DNA of 64,000 nucleotides from Parazoarcus communis (GCF_003111665.1 NZ_CP022188.1:1426001-1490000), one strand, 5' to 3'; numbered from the stretch's first letter, positions 50,572 to 59,776 are shown. Numbers and translations are program-made. The notes: generated by a model not told the origin, from the letters alone.

Positions 50572-51210
50572 ATGACTGAAGCCACTGTTGCTCGCCGACG
50601 CGGTCGCCCCCCACGCCAGGAGGGCGCGCGCGACCATACCCGCGAGGTACTGATGCGCGCCGGCACCGAGATCCTGACCGAGCATGGCTTTGCCAGCACC
50701 GGTATCGATCTGGTGCTGAAGCGTGCCGGGGTACCGAAGGGGTCGTTCTATTACTACTTCAGCAGCAAGGAAGAGTTCGGTGCGGCCGTCATTGCGCAAT
50801 ACGCGAACTACTTTGCGCGCAAGCTGGATCGCTGGCTGCTGGACGAAGACACGCCGCCGCTTGAACGTCTTTCGGCCTTCGTGGCGGACGCCAAAGCGGG
50901 CATGTCGCGCTTCGAGTTTCGTCGCGGCTGTCTGATCGGCAACCTGGGGCAGGAGCTGGGTGCGCTCAATGAGAGCTACCGGGTTCAGCTTGAAGCGGTG
51001 TTCTGCGACTGGCAGCAACGTCTTGCGACCTGCTTCGAGGCGGCGAAAAAATGCGGACAGCTCGCGCCGGATGCCGATCCGTCGGCACTTGCCGAGTTTT
51101 TCTGGATCGGCTGGGAAGGCGCGGTGCTCAGAGCCAAGCTCGTGCGCAACGCCGATCCGCTGGATCGTTTTTACCAAGGTTTCCTCGCGGCTTTGCCGCG
51201 CGGCGCATAA
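50572..51210 (+). CDS. acuR: TetR family repressor, AcuR-like
   Basis: A 212-residue TetR-family regulator. The helix-turn-helix is FASTGIDLVLKRAGVPKGSFYYYF, and the ligand domain contains FRRGCLIGNLGQELGALNESYR and LAEFFWIGWEGAVLRAKLV. These segments closely resemble AcuR, which senses acrylate and represses acuI in DMSP-using bacteria. The downstream acuI supports this. No DMSP lyase gene is nearby, so here the pair may deal with acryloyl-CoA or acrylate from other sources. Confidence 0.85.
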   Translation: MTEATVARRRGRPPRQEGARDHTREVLMRAGTEILTEHGFASTGIDLVLKRAGVPKGSFYYYFSSKEEFGAAVIAQYANYFARKLDRWLLDEDTPPLERLSAFVADAKAGMSRFEFRRGCLIGNLGQELGALNESYRVQLEAVFCDWQQRLATCFEAAKKCGQLAPDADPSALAEFFWIGWEGAVLRAKLVRNADPLDRFYQGFLAALPRGA

Positions 51211-51234
51211 GCACACCCACAGGAGGAGAAATAC

Positions 51235-52218
51235 ATGTTCAAGGGCATTCTGATCGAGAAGGACGACGCCGGTTATCGCGCCACGCTGAGCGACATCGAC
51301 GAGGCACAGCTGCCCGAGGGCGACGTGACCGTCAACGTCCAGTTCAGCACGCTGAACTACAAGGACGGTCTCGCGATTACCGGCAAGGGCCCGGTCGTGC
51401 GCAAGTTTCCGCTGGTACCGGGTATCGACCTGGTCGGCACCGTCGAGTCGAGCAGCCATGACGGCATCGCCGTGGGCGACGCAGTCGTGCTCAATGGCTG
51501 GGGCGTGGGCGAAGGGCATTGGGGCGGGCTGGCGCAAAAGGCAAAGCTCAAGGGCGAGTGGCTGGTGCCGCTGCCCGCAGCGTTTACGCCGAAGCAGGCG
51601 ATGGCCATCGGCACCGCCGGCTACACCGCGATGCTGTGCGTGCTGGCGCTCGAGCGCCACGGCGTGACCCCGGACAAGGGCGAAATCCTGGTGACCGGGG
51701 CCAATGGCGGCGTGGGCAGCGTGGCCGTGGCCCTGCTGGCCAAGCTCGGCTACACCGTGGTGGCCTCCACCGGGCGTCCGCAGGAAGCGGACTACCTGAA
51801 GTCGCTCGGTGCGGCAGAGATCATCGACCGCGCGCAGTTCTCCGCGGCAGGCCGCCCGCTGGCCAAAGAGCGCTGGGCCGGTGCGGTGGATACCGTCGGC
51901 AGCCACACTCTGGCCAACGTCTGCGCCAGCACCCGCTATCGCGGCGTGGTCACGGCCTGCGGTCTCGCCCAGGGCATGGACTTCCCCTCCACCGTGGCGC
52001 CCTTCATCCTGCGCGGCGTCACCCTTGCCGGTGTCGACAGCGTGATGTGCCCGCGCGCCGACCGCCTCGAAGCCTGGGCCCGCCTGGCGCGTGACCTCGA
52101 TGTCAGCAAGCTCGATCTCATTACCCACGAGATCGCCTTGTCGGATGCCATCCCGGCGGCTTCCGAGCTGCTCGAAGGCAAGATCCGCGGTCGCGTCGTC
52201 GTCGATGTAAATCGCTGA
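51235..52218 (+). CDS. acuI: Acrylyl-CoA reductase AcuI (medium-chain dehydrogenase)
   Basis: A 327-residue NADPH-dependent reductase of the YhdH/AcuI group that reduces acryloyl-CoA to propionyl-CoA. The N-terminal GroES-like domain is followed by the nucleotide-binding loop [20 protein letters not shown]. It lacks the zinc-binding residues of classical alcohol dehydrogenases. A strong AGGAGGAG precedes the ATG. It lies 24 bases after acuR. Confidence 0.92.
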   Translation: MFKGILIEKDDAGYRATLSDIDEAQLPEGDVTVNVQFSTLNYKDGLAITGKGPVVRKFPLVPGIDLVGTVESSSHDGIAVGDAVVLNGWGVGEGHWGGLAQKAKLKGEWLVPLPAAFTPKQAMAIGTAGYTAMLCVLALERHGVTPDKGEILVTGANGGVGSVAVALLAKLGYTVVASTGRPQEADYLKSLGAAEIIDRAQFSAAGRPLAKERWAGAVDTVGSHTLANVCASTRYRGVVTACGLAQGMDFPSTVAPFILRGVTLAGVDSVMCPRADRLEAWARLARDLDVSKLDLITHEIALSDAIPAASELLEGKIRGRVVVDVNR

Positions 52219-52230
52219 TCAAGCCGTAGT

Positions 52231-52290
52231 GACGGAGGCGGTGGCCGCGTCAGTGTGCGCGGCCGCCGTAGCGTCAGTGACCTGATTTTT
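52231..52290 (+). terminator. Possible terminator after acuI
   Basis: A long GC-rich hairpin (GGCGG-GGCCGCG with CGCGGCC-GCC, flanked by GACG/CGTC) is followed after about ten bases by TTTTT. The T run is not adjacent to the stem, so efficiency is doubtful. Confidence 0.4.
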
Positions 52291-52337
52291 CTGTCGCCTA
52301 TAACAATTACAGGCACGTTTTTTGTGAGGAGAACCGC

Positions 52338-52919
52338 ATGACCGATCGTTCCATCAGCCGCTTCCCCGTTCCCGAGCTCACCGAGCTGCCCGAGGACATC
52401 CGCAACAAGATTCTGGCGGTGCAGGAAAAGGCTGGCTTCATTCCCAATGTGTTTCTGATGCTTGCGCATCGTCCGGCCGAGTTCCGCGCCTTTTTCGACT
52501 ATCACGACGCACTGATGGAAAAGGATGTCGGCCTGTCCAAAGCCGAGCGCGAGATGATCGTGGTCGCCACCTCGGGCGTGAGCGAGTGTCTGTACTGCGT
52601 CGTCGCGCATGGCGCGGTGTTGCGTATTCGCGCCAAGAACCCGCGCGTTGCCGACCAGTTGGCGACCAACTACCGCAAGGCCGAGATCACGCCGCGCCAG
52701 CGCGCGATGCTCGATTTCGCGGTCAAGCTGTCGACCCGTGGCGGAGAAATCGAAGCTGCCGATATGGACGCGCTGCGCGAACACGGCTTTGACGACGAGG
52801 CCATCTGGGACATCGGCGCGATTACCGCGTTCTTCAGCATGAGCAACCGTCTGGTGCACCTCACCGGTACGCCGCCCAACGAGCAGTTCTACCTGATGGG
52901 CCGCATGCCCAAGGCCTGA
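52338..52919 (+). CDS. AhpD-like peroxidase-related enzyme (carboxymuconolactone decarboxylase family)
   Basis: A 193-residue all-helical protein of the AhpD/CMD fold. The redox motif SECLYCVVAHG (CxxC with a following His) is intact, as in AhpD-type thiol peroxidase partners. It matches the group annotated as peroxidase-related enzymes. AGGAG precedes the start. It is transcribed alone. Confidence 0.88.
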   Translation: MTDRSISRFPVPELTELPEDIRNKILAVQEKAGFIPNVFLMLAHRPAEFRAFFDYHDALMEKDVGLSKAEREMIVVATSGVSECLYCVVAHGAVLRIRAKNPRVADQLATNYRKAEITPRQRAMLDFAVKLSTRGGEIEAADMDALREHGFDDEAIWDIGAITAFFSMSNRLVHLTGTPPNEQFYLMGRMPKA

Positions 52920-52983
52920 GCCCTCAGGTCTTGAAGCTTCATCCGGGGTGGCAGGCTTGGCTCTGCGCCCCCGGATGAAGTGC

Positions 52984-53589
52984 TCAGCTACGTTTCAGGA
53001 TCAGACTGAAATTATTCGCCGGCATGGCGATGACTTCGTCGAGGCACAGCCCGCACGCGGCTGCTTCAGCCTCTACCGCTTCGATATCCCGCACACCGAA
53101 TTCCGGATCGCGACTCTTGAGCCAGGCATCGAACTCTTCGTTGCTCGGCGCGGTGTGCCGACCTTCGCGCCGATAAGGGCCGTACAGATACACGATGCCA
53201 CCTTCTGGCAGCACCCGTGCTGCCCCCGCGAGCAGGGCGGGTGTGCTTTCCCATGGCGAGTAATGGATCACATTGATGCACACCAGCGCGTCGGCCCGGG
53301 TGAGCGGCCACGTCGGCGCGCGCACGTCGAGCGCGAGCGGTGCGGCGACGCTTCCTGCGCCTGCGTGCTCGGTCCAGGCCCTGATCGATGCCAGCGCCGC
53401 AGGATTCGTGTCGCTCGGCTGCCAGTTCAGGTGGGACAGTGCCTGGGCAAAGTACACCGCATGTTCGCCGGTACCGCTGCCGATCTCCAGCACCGTCCCC
53501 GCGGCGGGCAGCACGCGCTGCAGGACGGGCAGGATTAGGTGGCGATTGCGCTCGGTAGCGGGGGCAAACTGGCGTGGGTCGAACTCCAT
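52984..53589 (-). CDS. DUF938 family, SAM-dependent methyltransferase-like
   Basis: A 201-residue Rossmann-fold protein with SAM-loop VLEIGSGTGEHAVYFAQAL, then WQPSDTNPAALASI, VCINVIHYSPWE and GGIVYLYGPYRREG, all typical of DUF938. The substrate is unknown. The ATG at 53589 fits the usual FDPRQFAPATERNR start. It is divergent from the DedA gene. Confidence 0.85.
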   Translation of the reverse strand: MEFDPRQFAPATERNRHLILPVLQRVLPAAGTVLEIGSGTGEHAVYFAQALSHLNWQPSDTNPAALASIRAWTEHAGAGSVAAPLALDVRAPTWPLTRADALVCINVIHYSPWESTPALLAGAARVLPEGGIVYLYGPYRREGRHTAPSNEEFDAWLKSRDPEFGVRDIEAVEAEAAACGLCLDEVIAMPANNFSLILKRS

Positions 53590-53777
53590 GGATCTTCCTT
53601 CAGGGGGGCTCACCCGCGACTGCACATTGGGGGCAGAATGTCAGGATAAGCGGTGTTGCGGCGATTGCGGATGGGGCGGGCTGAATGTGTCCGAGCTTAT
53701 CGCAGTCGATCCTGTGCCACCATGCCGGTCCGGCAATCCACCCCGGTGTGGCACTGAACTTTCAGAGTCGAGTGTGA

Positions 53778-54326
53778 ATGCCTGATCTCGCCCTGCTGCT
53801 GCAAACCCATATCTATCTGGCTGTCCTGCTCGGGGGGCTGTTCGAGGGTGAGACGGTCGTCGTCCTCGCAGGCTACGCAGCGCACCAGGGGCACGCTTCA
53901 TGGTGGGGGATCACGCTCTTCGCTGCGGCAGTGAATGCACTCGTGGATCAGGGCTGGTATCTGCTTGGGCGCTGGCGCGGTGAGCGCGTGCTGGCCCGCT
54001 TTCCTGCGGTCGCGAACAAGGTCGAGAAGCTGCGTCCGCGCCTGCTCGGTCACCGTCGATGGCTCATCTTCGCGCTGCGCTTCTCCTATGGCCTGCGGGT
54101 CGCGGGGCCGGTGGCGCTTGGTATCGCACGCGTGCCGCTGGCCGAGTTTGTCGCACTCAACCTGCTGGCTGCGCTGGTGTGGGCATCGCTGTTTACCGGC
54201 CTGGGCTACGCCTTTGGCCTGGCGCTGTTGAACCTGCTCGACGAAGCCCGGCAGCACGAGGGCACGATCGCCCTGGTGATTCTGCTTGCAGGTAGCCTTG
54301 GCTGGCTGTACGCGCGCCGGCGCTAG
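53778..54326 (+). CDS. DedA family membrane protein
   Basis: A 182-residue inner membrane protein with the DedA pattern: an N-terminal re-entrant region with FEGETVVVLAGYAAHQG, GWYLLGRWRGERVLARFP, then a conserved Arg region (ALRFSYGLRVAGPVALGIARV) and C-terminal membrane helices. Some DedA proteins flip undecaprenyl phosphate or phospholipids. Its stop lies one base from the converging FIST gene. Confidence 0.88.
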   Translation: MPDLALLLQTHIYLAVLLGGLFEGETVVVLAGYAAHQGHASWWGITLFAAAVNALVDQGWYLLGRWRGERVLARFPAVANKVEKLRPRLLGHRRWLIFALRFSYGLRVAGPVALGIARVPLAEFVALNLLAALVWASLFTGLGYAFGLALLNLLDEARQHEGTIALVILLAGSLGWLYARRR

Positions 54327-54327
54327 A

Positions 54328-55512
54328 TCACGCCGGCATGGTGAAGACGCTCAGTACCCCGGTGTAGCCGTAGAGCCGGTCGCGCGCGATCTCGCCGTTG
54401 GCAAAGAAGCCGACCAGCGGCAGCTCGCCGAGCACGTCGCGGATGGCGGACAGCTCTGCATCCGGCGTACCGAAGTGTGGGCCGCCGCGGCCGACACAGC
54501 TGACGTAGATGGCACCGGCGGCGCGCTGCTTGCTCGTTTCGAGCTCATCCCTGATCTCGGTCGCGATGCGGCGAACATCCTCCAGTGCGGCTTCGGGGTT
54601 GCGGCGGCAGAAGGTGAGCTGCGCGCCGGTCTCAACCTCGTCGCCGATGGCCAGCACCCGGGCGCGGGGATCGAGACCGATGATGTGGCGCACCAGGGTG
54701 TCCGGGCCGAAGCGGGCCGGCGTGGAGGCTTGGTCGTCGTTGCTGCGGCACAGTCCGACCAGGGTCGAGGACAAGGCTTCGGCCATCTCCTCGACAGCGA
54801 GGTCGTTCGCCAGCCCCAGATCCTGCAGGGCGCAGGCAAGCGCCGGCTGGCCGTCGAGGGTGAGCACGTTATTGTCCTCGGCCCGTGTCACCTGCCGTGC
54901 CGGCCCCATGGGCTGGCAGCCCTGCGTCACCCGCGACAGCAGGCCGACGTCCTCGGCAAAGGCGACACCCGACAGACCGCCGGTGAGCACCGCGTCGGCA
55001 ATCTGCAAGGTATGGGTGCGCGCCGAAGACAGCCCGCCGAACAGGTATCCGGTCGCGGTCCTCTCGGCCAGCTCGGGCAGCAACTCCTGCAGGTCGGGCG
55101 TGGTGCCATCGGCATGTACGAGCGCGGTGTGGGCGTTGAACGCGCCGGCTTCCGGCGTCATCGGCAAGGGCTGGCGACCGGAGAACAGCCTGAAGGAGGC
55201 GCGCGGCATGGGGGCGAGCATCAGGGCAATGGCGGGCTCGTCGATGTACTCAACGCCACTGGCGGCGATGCCGATCCCGACCGTGCCGACCCAGCTCACT
55301 CCGGGCAGGTGTTGCCTGAGTTCGGCGAGAATCGCTTCTGCCGCATCGGCAAAGGGGTCGGTCAGATAGCACCAGCCCAGCGTGTACTCGGCCACCGGCG
55401 CAGCACCCGCGTCCGCTTTCGCAGCGCGGGTCAGCTGTTCCAGGCAGCGATGCAGTGCGGTACGCCAGTCGGGGTTGCTGGCGTGGGCGGCAATGAAAGG
55501 GGAGATGGGCAT
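54328..55512 (-). CDS. FIST domain sensor protein
   Basis: A 394-residue cytoplasmic protein with FIST_N (about 30-230: PVAEYTLGWCYLTDPFADAAE, GGLSSARTHTLQIAD) and FIST_C (about 240-390: RHIIGLDPRARVLAIGDEV, AAGAIYVSCVGRGG, FFANGEIA). FIST domains are thought to sense small ligands such as amino acids. There is no fused output domain. The ATG at 55512 was chosen; it lies against a hairpin in the leader, and no Shine-Dalgarno sequence was found free of the stem. Confidence 0.9.
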   Translation of the reverse strand: MPISPFIAAHASNPDWRTALHRCLEQLTRAAKADAGAAPVAEYTLGWCYLTDPFADAAEAILAELRQHLPGVSWVGTVGIGIAASGVEYIDEPAIALMLAPMPRASFRLFSGRQPLPMTPEAGAFNAHTALVHADGTTPDLQELLPELAERTATGYLFGGLSSARTHTLQIADAVLTGGLSGVAFAEDVGLLSRVTQGCQPMGPARQVTRAEDNNVLTLDGQPALACALQDLGLANDLAVEEMAEALSSTLVGLCRSNDDQASTPARFGPDTLVRHIIGLDPRARVLAIGDEVETGAQLTFCRRNPEAALEDVRRIATEIRDELETSKQRAAGAIYVSCVGRGGPHFGTPDAELSAIRDVLGELPLVGFFANGEIARDRLYGYTGVLSVFTMPA

Positions 55513-55856
55513 GGTGTCAGTCTTGAATCCGTAAGGTTCAAAGTCTGACAGCGTTTTTCGCGTCCGGTTTGGTCCGGCGGCATTTTTGTCGCCGCCAGGT
55601 GCTCCACTTGCAGTGGAGAGTCGCGCTGATGTTCCCGCCAAATGGTGCGAAACGAATCCATACGCGGATAGACTTGTGCAGTGGCGAGTCCGGGGCGCAA
55701 TCCGCCCCGGTCCGCACCGTGAGTCGCATCCGGTTCGTGCTCGAGGACCCGGTTCGAGGCACGAACGCTTCCCGCAAAACATTCACGCGCGAACAGGGCC
55801 GCAACCTGTCCGGCTGTGAGCGCGTCCGTACCAACTGAAACGAGGAGATTCCCGAA
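55513..55856. other. Non-coding stretch with several inverted repeats
   Basis: This 344-base gap between the divergent FIST and FAH-family genes has five inverted repeats. They are TGTCAG/CTGACA (55515-55550, with TTGAA/TTCAA inside, followed by GCGTTTTT), GGCGGC/GCCGCC (55576-55596), CTCCACT-TGC-AGTGGAG (55602-55618), CCGGGGCG/CGCCCCGG (55690-55710) and GTTCGTGC-TCGA/TCGAGGCACGAAC (55733-55766). No convincing reading frame fills it. Confidence 0.6.
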
Positions 55857-56567
55857 GTGTCATCCGATCACAATGAGCAGTATGTCTTCGCCCCGGCCGT
55901 GCCCAGTGTTGCGGTGAGCGGTAGCGCGCAGCGATTTCCGGTGCGCCGTGTGTATTGCGTGGGCCGAAACTACGCCGACCACGCGCGCGAAATGGGCCAC
56001 GATCCCGACCGCGAGCCGCCGTTCTTCTTCACCAAGCATCCGGACAGCCTGATCGCATCGGGCAGCGTGTTTCCGTATCCGAGCGAATCGAACGATGTTC
56101 ATCACGAGATCGAACTCGTCGTCGCGATTGGTCGCGGTGGGCGCAACATCGCAGCCGAAGACGCGCTTGAGCATGTGTTCGGCTACGGCGTCGGTCTCGA
56201 CATGACGCGGCGCGACCTGCAGGGCGCGGCAAAGAAAGCGGGCCGTCCGTGGGAGATCGGCAAGGCCTTCGACGCCGCGGCGCCGTGCTCCGAGATCGTG
56301 CCGGCAAGCGGCAGCGGCCATCCGGCCGCCGGCGAGATCTGGCTCGACGTCAACGGTGAGCGCCGCCAGCAGGGTGATCTTTCCTCGCAGATCTGGAGCG
56401 TGCCCGAAGTGATCGCCCACCTGTCGCGCTATTTCGCCCTCGAAGCCGGCGACCTGATCTTTACCGGCACGCCTGCCGGGGTGGGAGCGGTGAAGGTCGG
56501 CGACCGCCTCGAGGGCGGTGTCGCCGGTGTGGGCAGCATCGCTGTGACCGTGGGTGAGAAGCGCTGA
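55857..56567 (+). CDS. Fumarylacetoacetate hydrolase family, fumarylpyruvate hydrolase-like
   Basis: A 236-residue FAH-fold enzyme. The segments [42 protein letters not shown] (metal-binding Glu residues) and [21 protein letters not shown] resemble NagK-type fumarylpyruvate hydrolases of the gentisate pathway. No gentisate genes are next to it, so the substrate is inferred from family resemblance only. It starts at GTG 55857 behind GAGGAG. Confidence 0.85.
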   Translation: MSSDHNEQYVFAPAVPSVAVSGSAQRFPVRRVYCVGRNYADHAREMGHDPDREPPFFFTKHPDSLIASGSVFPYPSESNDVHHEIELVVAIGRGGRNIAAEDALEHVFGYGVGLDMTRRDLQGAAKKAGRPWEIGKAFDAAAPCSEIVPASGSGHPAAGEIWLDVNGERRQQGDLSSQIWSVPEVIAHLSRYFALEAGDLIFTGTPAGVGAVKVGDRLEGGVAGVGSIAVTVGEKR

Positions 56568-56609
56568 GCGCCACGGGTTCCGGGCGACGCAGTCCGCCGG
56601 GAGCGCCGC

Positions 56610-57065
56610 TCAATCGACGGACTGGCGACCGAGGTGTTTCAGGTAGGCCACGAGCTCCCAGATCTGCTCTTCCGAGAACGCCTCGCCCCAGGGCGGCATG
56701 ACGTCGGCTGTCTGGCGTCCTTCCGAGATGGTCTTGAACGCTTCTTCGGCACTCAGGTCGGTGCGGCCCTTGAAGTCGGGGGCCCGCCCGCCGATTCCTT
56801 CGTGGCCGTGGCAGTAGCCCGCGCAGGTTTTTGCGAAGCGCTTGCGCCCGGTCTCGATGCGGGCCGGGTCCTTGAGGTCGAATGGCAATACTGCGCCGCC
56901 CCTGGGAGCGGGCGCTGCCTGCTGTGTGCGCGAGCTGTCGGCAGGCGGAGCGACGGCGAAGGCGGGGGTGACAGCCCACAGTGAAAGCAGGGTGGCTGCG
57001 AAGAGGCCCAGTGAATTGCGTTGGGCCATGGCGGTCAGGGCAAATGAGCGGTCATTCCGGTTCAT
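56610..57065 (-). CDS. Exported cytochrome c with CX3CH heme motif
   Basis: A 151-residue periplasmic monoheme cytochrome c with signal peptide (LGLFAATLLSLWAVTPAFA). The heme site reads T-C-A-G-Y-C-H: Cys81 and Cys85 are separated by three residues instead of two. The axial Met is probably Met123 in ADVMPPWG. It lies 81 bases after the PQQ dehydrogenase gene on the same strand, so it is the likely electron acceptor of that enzyme. The ATG at 57065 has GGAG seven bases upstream. Confidence 0.88.
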   Translation of the reverse strand: MNRNDRSFALTAMAQRNSLGLFAATLLSLWAVTPAFAVAPPADSSRTQQAAPAPRGGAVLPFDLKDPARIETGRKRFAKTCAGYCHGHEGIGGRAPDFKGRTDLSAEEAFKTISEGRQTADVMPPWGEAFSEEQIWELVAYLKHLGRQSVD

Positions 57066-57146
57066 GTGCAACTCCATTCGTTCGGGTGTAATGGTCTGCG
57101 CAGGGGCGCGAGCGACATCGCCGGCCCCTGCAGATGGGCGGGTGCC

Positions 57147-58811
57147 TTAATCGAGCGTGAAGCCGATCAGGGCTGCGCCGCCCGGCAGATCCTTGATCTG
57201 GGGGAAGGCGCCGGCGAGAAAGCCGGGGGCGTGGGAGCCGAGCCCGGTCGGAATCACGATGTACTGCTTTCCATTGACCGCGTAGCTCACCGGTCCACCG
57301 CGTACCCCCGACCCGGCACTGAACTGCCACAAGGCTTTGCCGTTGTCGGCATCGTAGGCATACAGATGGCCTTCCATGTCACCTGTAAACACCAGCCCGC
57401 CAGCGGTGGTGAGCACGCTGCTCAGTGGTGGCAGTTCATAGCGCACGCTCCACTTCAGCTTGCCGGTGAGCGGGTCGCGCGCATCGAGGCGGCCGTCAGG
57501 CTTCTTTCCGCCCGGCGGCGCAACCAGCTTGATCTCGTCGATGCCGAGCGAGAGCGCCGAAATCGCCCGCAGGCTTGCCGGATCGTCCTTGCCCGATACC
57601 ACTTCGTTGCACACTTCCATGCCGTGCGAGTACCACAGGCCGGTGCCGGGGTTGTAGGCGCCGTGGTTCCAGCTGCGTGCGCCAAGCAGGTTGGGGCACA
57701 ACAGTTCGCGCTTGCCCGGTTGCGGCCGCCGCGGCTCGATGAGCTCACCGGTCTTCGGGTCGATGCCCTTGGCCCAGTTCATGTTCTCGGCGAACTGCCA
57801 CACGTTCTCAAGCTTGCCGTCAGCCTTGTCCATCACGAACACGAAGCCGCTCTTGTTCAGATGGACGATCACATCCTTGCCATCCTTCTGCACCACCAGC
57901 GCCTCGTAGGCGGAGTCGAAGTCCCAGGTGTCGTGCGGAATCTCCTGGCGATGCCATTTCAGCTTGCCGGTCTTGGGGTCGAGAGCGAGCAGGGTGGCGG
58001 TGTACTTGTTGTCGCCCTCGCGTCCCGGCGTGTAGTAGTCGGGCGCCGCGTTCGAGGTGCCGATGTAGATCGTGTCCGATTCGGCGTCGTAGGTGCCCGG
58101 CATCCAGGCCGACCCGCCGCCGACCTTGCCGCTGTCGCCGGGCCAGCTCTTGGGGTCGTCCTTGATGATCTCGAAATTCCATACCGGTTTGCCGGTATCC
58201 GCATTCACCGCGTAGATCTTGCCCGCGATCGGCTGATCGCCGCCGGTGGTACCGCCGAACAGGACGTCTCCCGCCAGTTGCGGCGGCGCCGAGAACAGCG
58301 CGCCGTACTGGGTCTTGAGGTCGGTGAGCTGGGTGGACCAAAGCTGTTTGCCGGTTTTCTGATCGAGGGCGACGAAGCGCCCATCAAGTGTGCCGAGGAA
58401 GACCTTGCCACGGCCTACGGTCACACCGCGACTGGCCGCTGCATAGAACACCTGCTTTGACAGCGGGTCGAGCTTGGGCTCGAAGTGCCACAGGGTCTTG
58501 CCACTGGCAGCGTCGACCGCCCACACGTTGTTGTTGGCCGAGATGTAGTACAGCACGCCGTCGATCACGATCGGCGTGGCCTGCAAGCCGTGGGTGATAT
58601 TCCCTGGCTGGTGAATCCACGCCACCTTCAGGTTCTTGACGGTGTCCTTGTTGATCTCGGTCAGCGGGCTGTAGCGCCAGGCATTGGAAGTGCGGTGATA
58701 CTGCGGCCAGTTGTCGGGGTCGACCGAGCCGGGGTCGGCGCTGGTTGCGGCGATGACACTGGCGCAGGCCAGGGACAGAGCGAGGGGGGCGAGGCGGGTG
58801 CTTGGCTTCAT
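57147..58811 (-). CDS. PQQ-dependent alcohol dehydrogenase (atypical)
   Basis: A 554-residue periplasmic quinoprotein with a signal peptide and an eight-bladed propeller with tryptophan-docking repeats (for example AASGKTLWHFEP, ADTGKPVWNFEI and DNGKALWQFSAG). The catalytic Asp is D297 in HDTWDFDSAYE, and D299 is at the +2 position seen in lanthanide-dependent enzymes. Metal ligand Asn254 (GTSNAAP) is present, but the usual Glu aligns with Asp192. The Cys-Cys pair of methanol and ethanol dehydrogenases is replaced by FYAAASRG (122-129). There is no heme c domain; electrons probably pass to the adjacent cytochrome. Confidence 0.88.
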   Translation of the reverse strand: MKPSTRLAPLALSLACASVIAATSADPGSVDPDNWPQYHRTSNAWRYSPLTEINKDTVKNLKVAWIHQPGNITHGLQATPIVIDGVLYYISANNNVWAVDAASGKTLWHFEPKLDPLSKQVFYAAASRGVTVGRGKVFLGTLDGRFVALDQKTGKQLWSTQLTDLKTQYGALFSAPPQLAGDVLFGGTTGGDQPIAGKIYAVNADTGKPVWNFEIIKDDPKSWPGDSGKVGGGSAWMPGTYDAESDTIYIGTSNAAPDYYTPGREGDNKYTATLLALDPKTGKLKWHRQEIPHDTWDFDSAYEALVVQKDGKDVIVHLNKSGFVFVMDKADGKLENVWQFAENMNWAKGIDPKTGELIEPRRPQPGKRELLCPNLLGARSWNHGAYNPGTGLWYSHGMEVCNEVVSGKDDPASLRAISALSLGIDEIKLVAPPGGKKPDGRLDARDPLTGKLKWSVRYELPPLSSVLTTAGGLVFTGDMEGHLYAYDADNGKALWQFSAGSGVRGGPVSYAVNGKQYIVIPTGLGSHAPGFLAGAFPQIKDLPGGAALIGFTLD

Positions 58812-58894
58812 GATGTCTCCGTATATTTTCCGGTGTGGTCGGCTGCGCCCGGCGCGGGTCGAGCCGGGCCGGTGTCAGGTGCAGCGCAGGCCGC

Positions 58895-59776
58895 TTACCA
58901 GGCGTAGGCGTACTTGAGATTCAGGCTGTCGGTCGCAGCGCGGTTCTTGCCCTCGATGCCGCCGGAGTAGCGCAGCGTCAGCGACTGGTTGCCGTAGTAC
59001 TTGAACATCACGCCCAGACCGGCTGTGAGTTCGTGATTGCGTGGGTTGCGCGCGCCAGTGGCCTTGTTCGTCCATGCCGCCTGCGACTCGTAGTCGAGGG
59101 CGACGAAGGGTTCCACCACATCACCCATGGCATAGCCCAGGCGATGGTTGGTATGGAAGATGGTGCCGGGCGTGGCGTCAGCGTCGGTGGATTTGCCGAA
59201 GAACACGAAGCCGGCATCGGCGGTGTAGCTCACCTTGCCGAGCTGCAGGTCCCAGAACAGGCTCGAGTAGTTCTTCCACACATCGCCGCCACCGACGTCC
59301 GAGTCACCGACCGGCAACTGCATGAAGGTCTGGAAGCCGAGGGTGGCATTGGCGGAGGGCTTGTACCAGATCGCCGGACCAGTGAGCGGATCGCCGATAC
59401 CACTGGATGAGGTGTGGTTGGAGCTGCTGCGGATGCTCACTTCCGGGACGATGATCTCGTAAGCAATGCCGATATCCGGATGCGATTCCGGTGACCAGAA
59501 ATGGACGTACTTGGACAGACCTACGATGACGTCCGTATCAGGTGTGTTCTTGCGTTTGCTGCGCGAGTCCCACCGTCTGGTGCTGTCCTGGAAGGTCGCG
59601 TACTGGACGAATACGTTGAAGGGTTTGAAGCCGACCGGTAGTTCGTATTCATGAGGGCCGATCACGTCGAACGTGACCTGGGCCCGGGCCGGTGCGCCGC
59701 AGCCCAGCCCGACTGCCATGGCCAGTGCGGCTGCCATGCGTTTCGGGGCTGGTGGGGAAGAGCTCAGTCCGAACAT
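58895..59776 (-). CDS. Outer membrane channel, phenol MetA-like family
   Basis: A 293-residue exported beta-barrel protein of the MetA-pathway phenol degradation family. The signal peptide ends at APARAQ. The mature part alternates in barrel fashion with DVIVGLSKYVHFWSPESHPDIG and ends in KYAYAW, a terminal aromatic residue typical of outer membrane barrels. It probably lets the alcohol substrate enter the periplasm. AGGAG precedes the ATG. It is the first gene of the operon read from the minus-strand sigma54 promoter. Confidence 0.8.
   Translation of the reverse strand: MFGLSSSPPAPKRMAAALAMAVGLGCGAPARAQVTFDVIGPHEYELPVGFKPFNVFVQYATFQDSTRRWDSRSKRKNTPDTDVIVGLSKYVHFWSPESHPDIGIAYEIIVPEVSIRSSSNHTSSSGIGDPLTGPAIWYKPSANATLGFQTFMQLPVGDSDVGGGDVWKNYSSLFWDLQLGKVSYTADAGFVFFGKSTDADATPGTIFHTNHRLGYAMGDVVEPFVALDYESQAAWTNKATGARNPRNHELTAGLGVMFKYYGNQSLTLRYSGGIEGKNRAATDSLNLKYAYAW

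Noticed and set aside
53749..53763. Sigma54-like sequence TGGCACTGAACTTTC before the DedA gene
   Set aside because: The -12 GC is missing (TTTC instead of TTGC) and the start would fall on the initiation codon.
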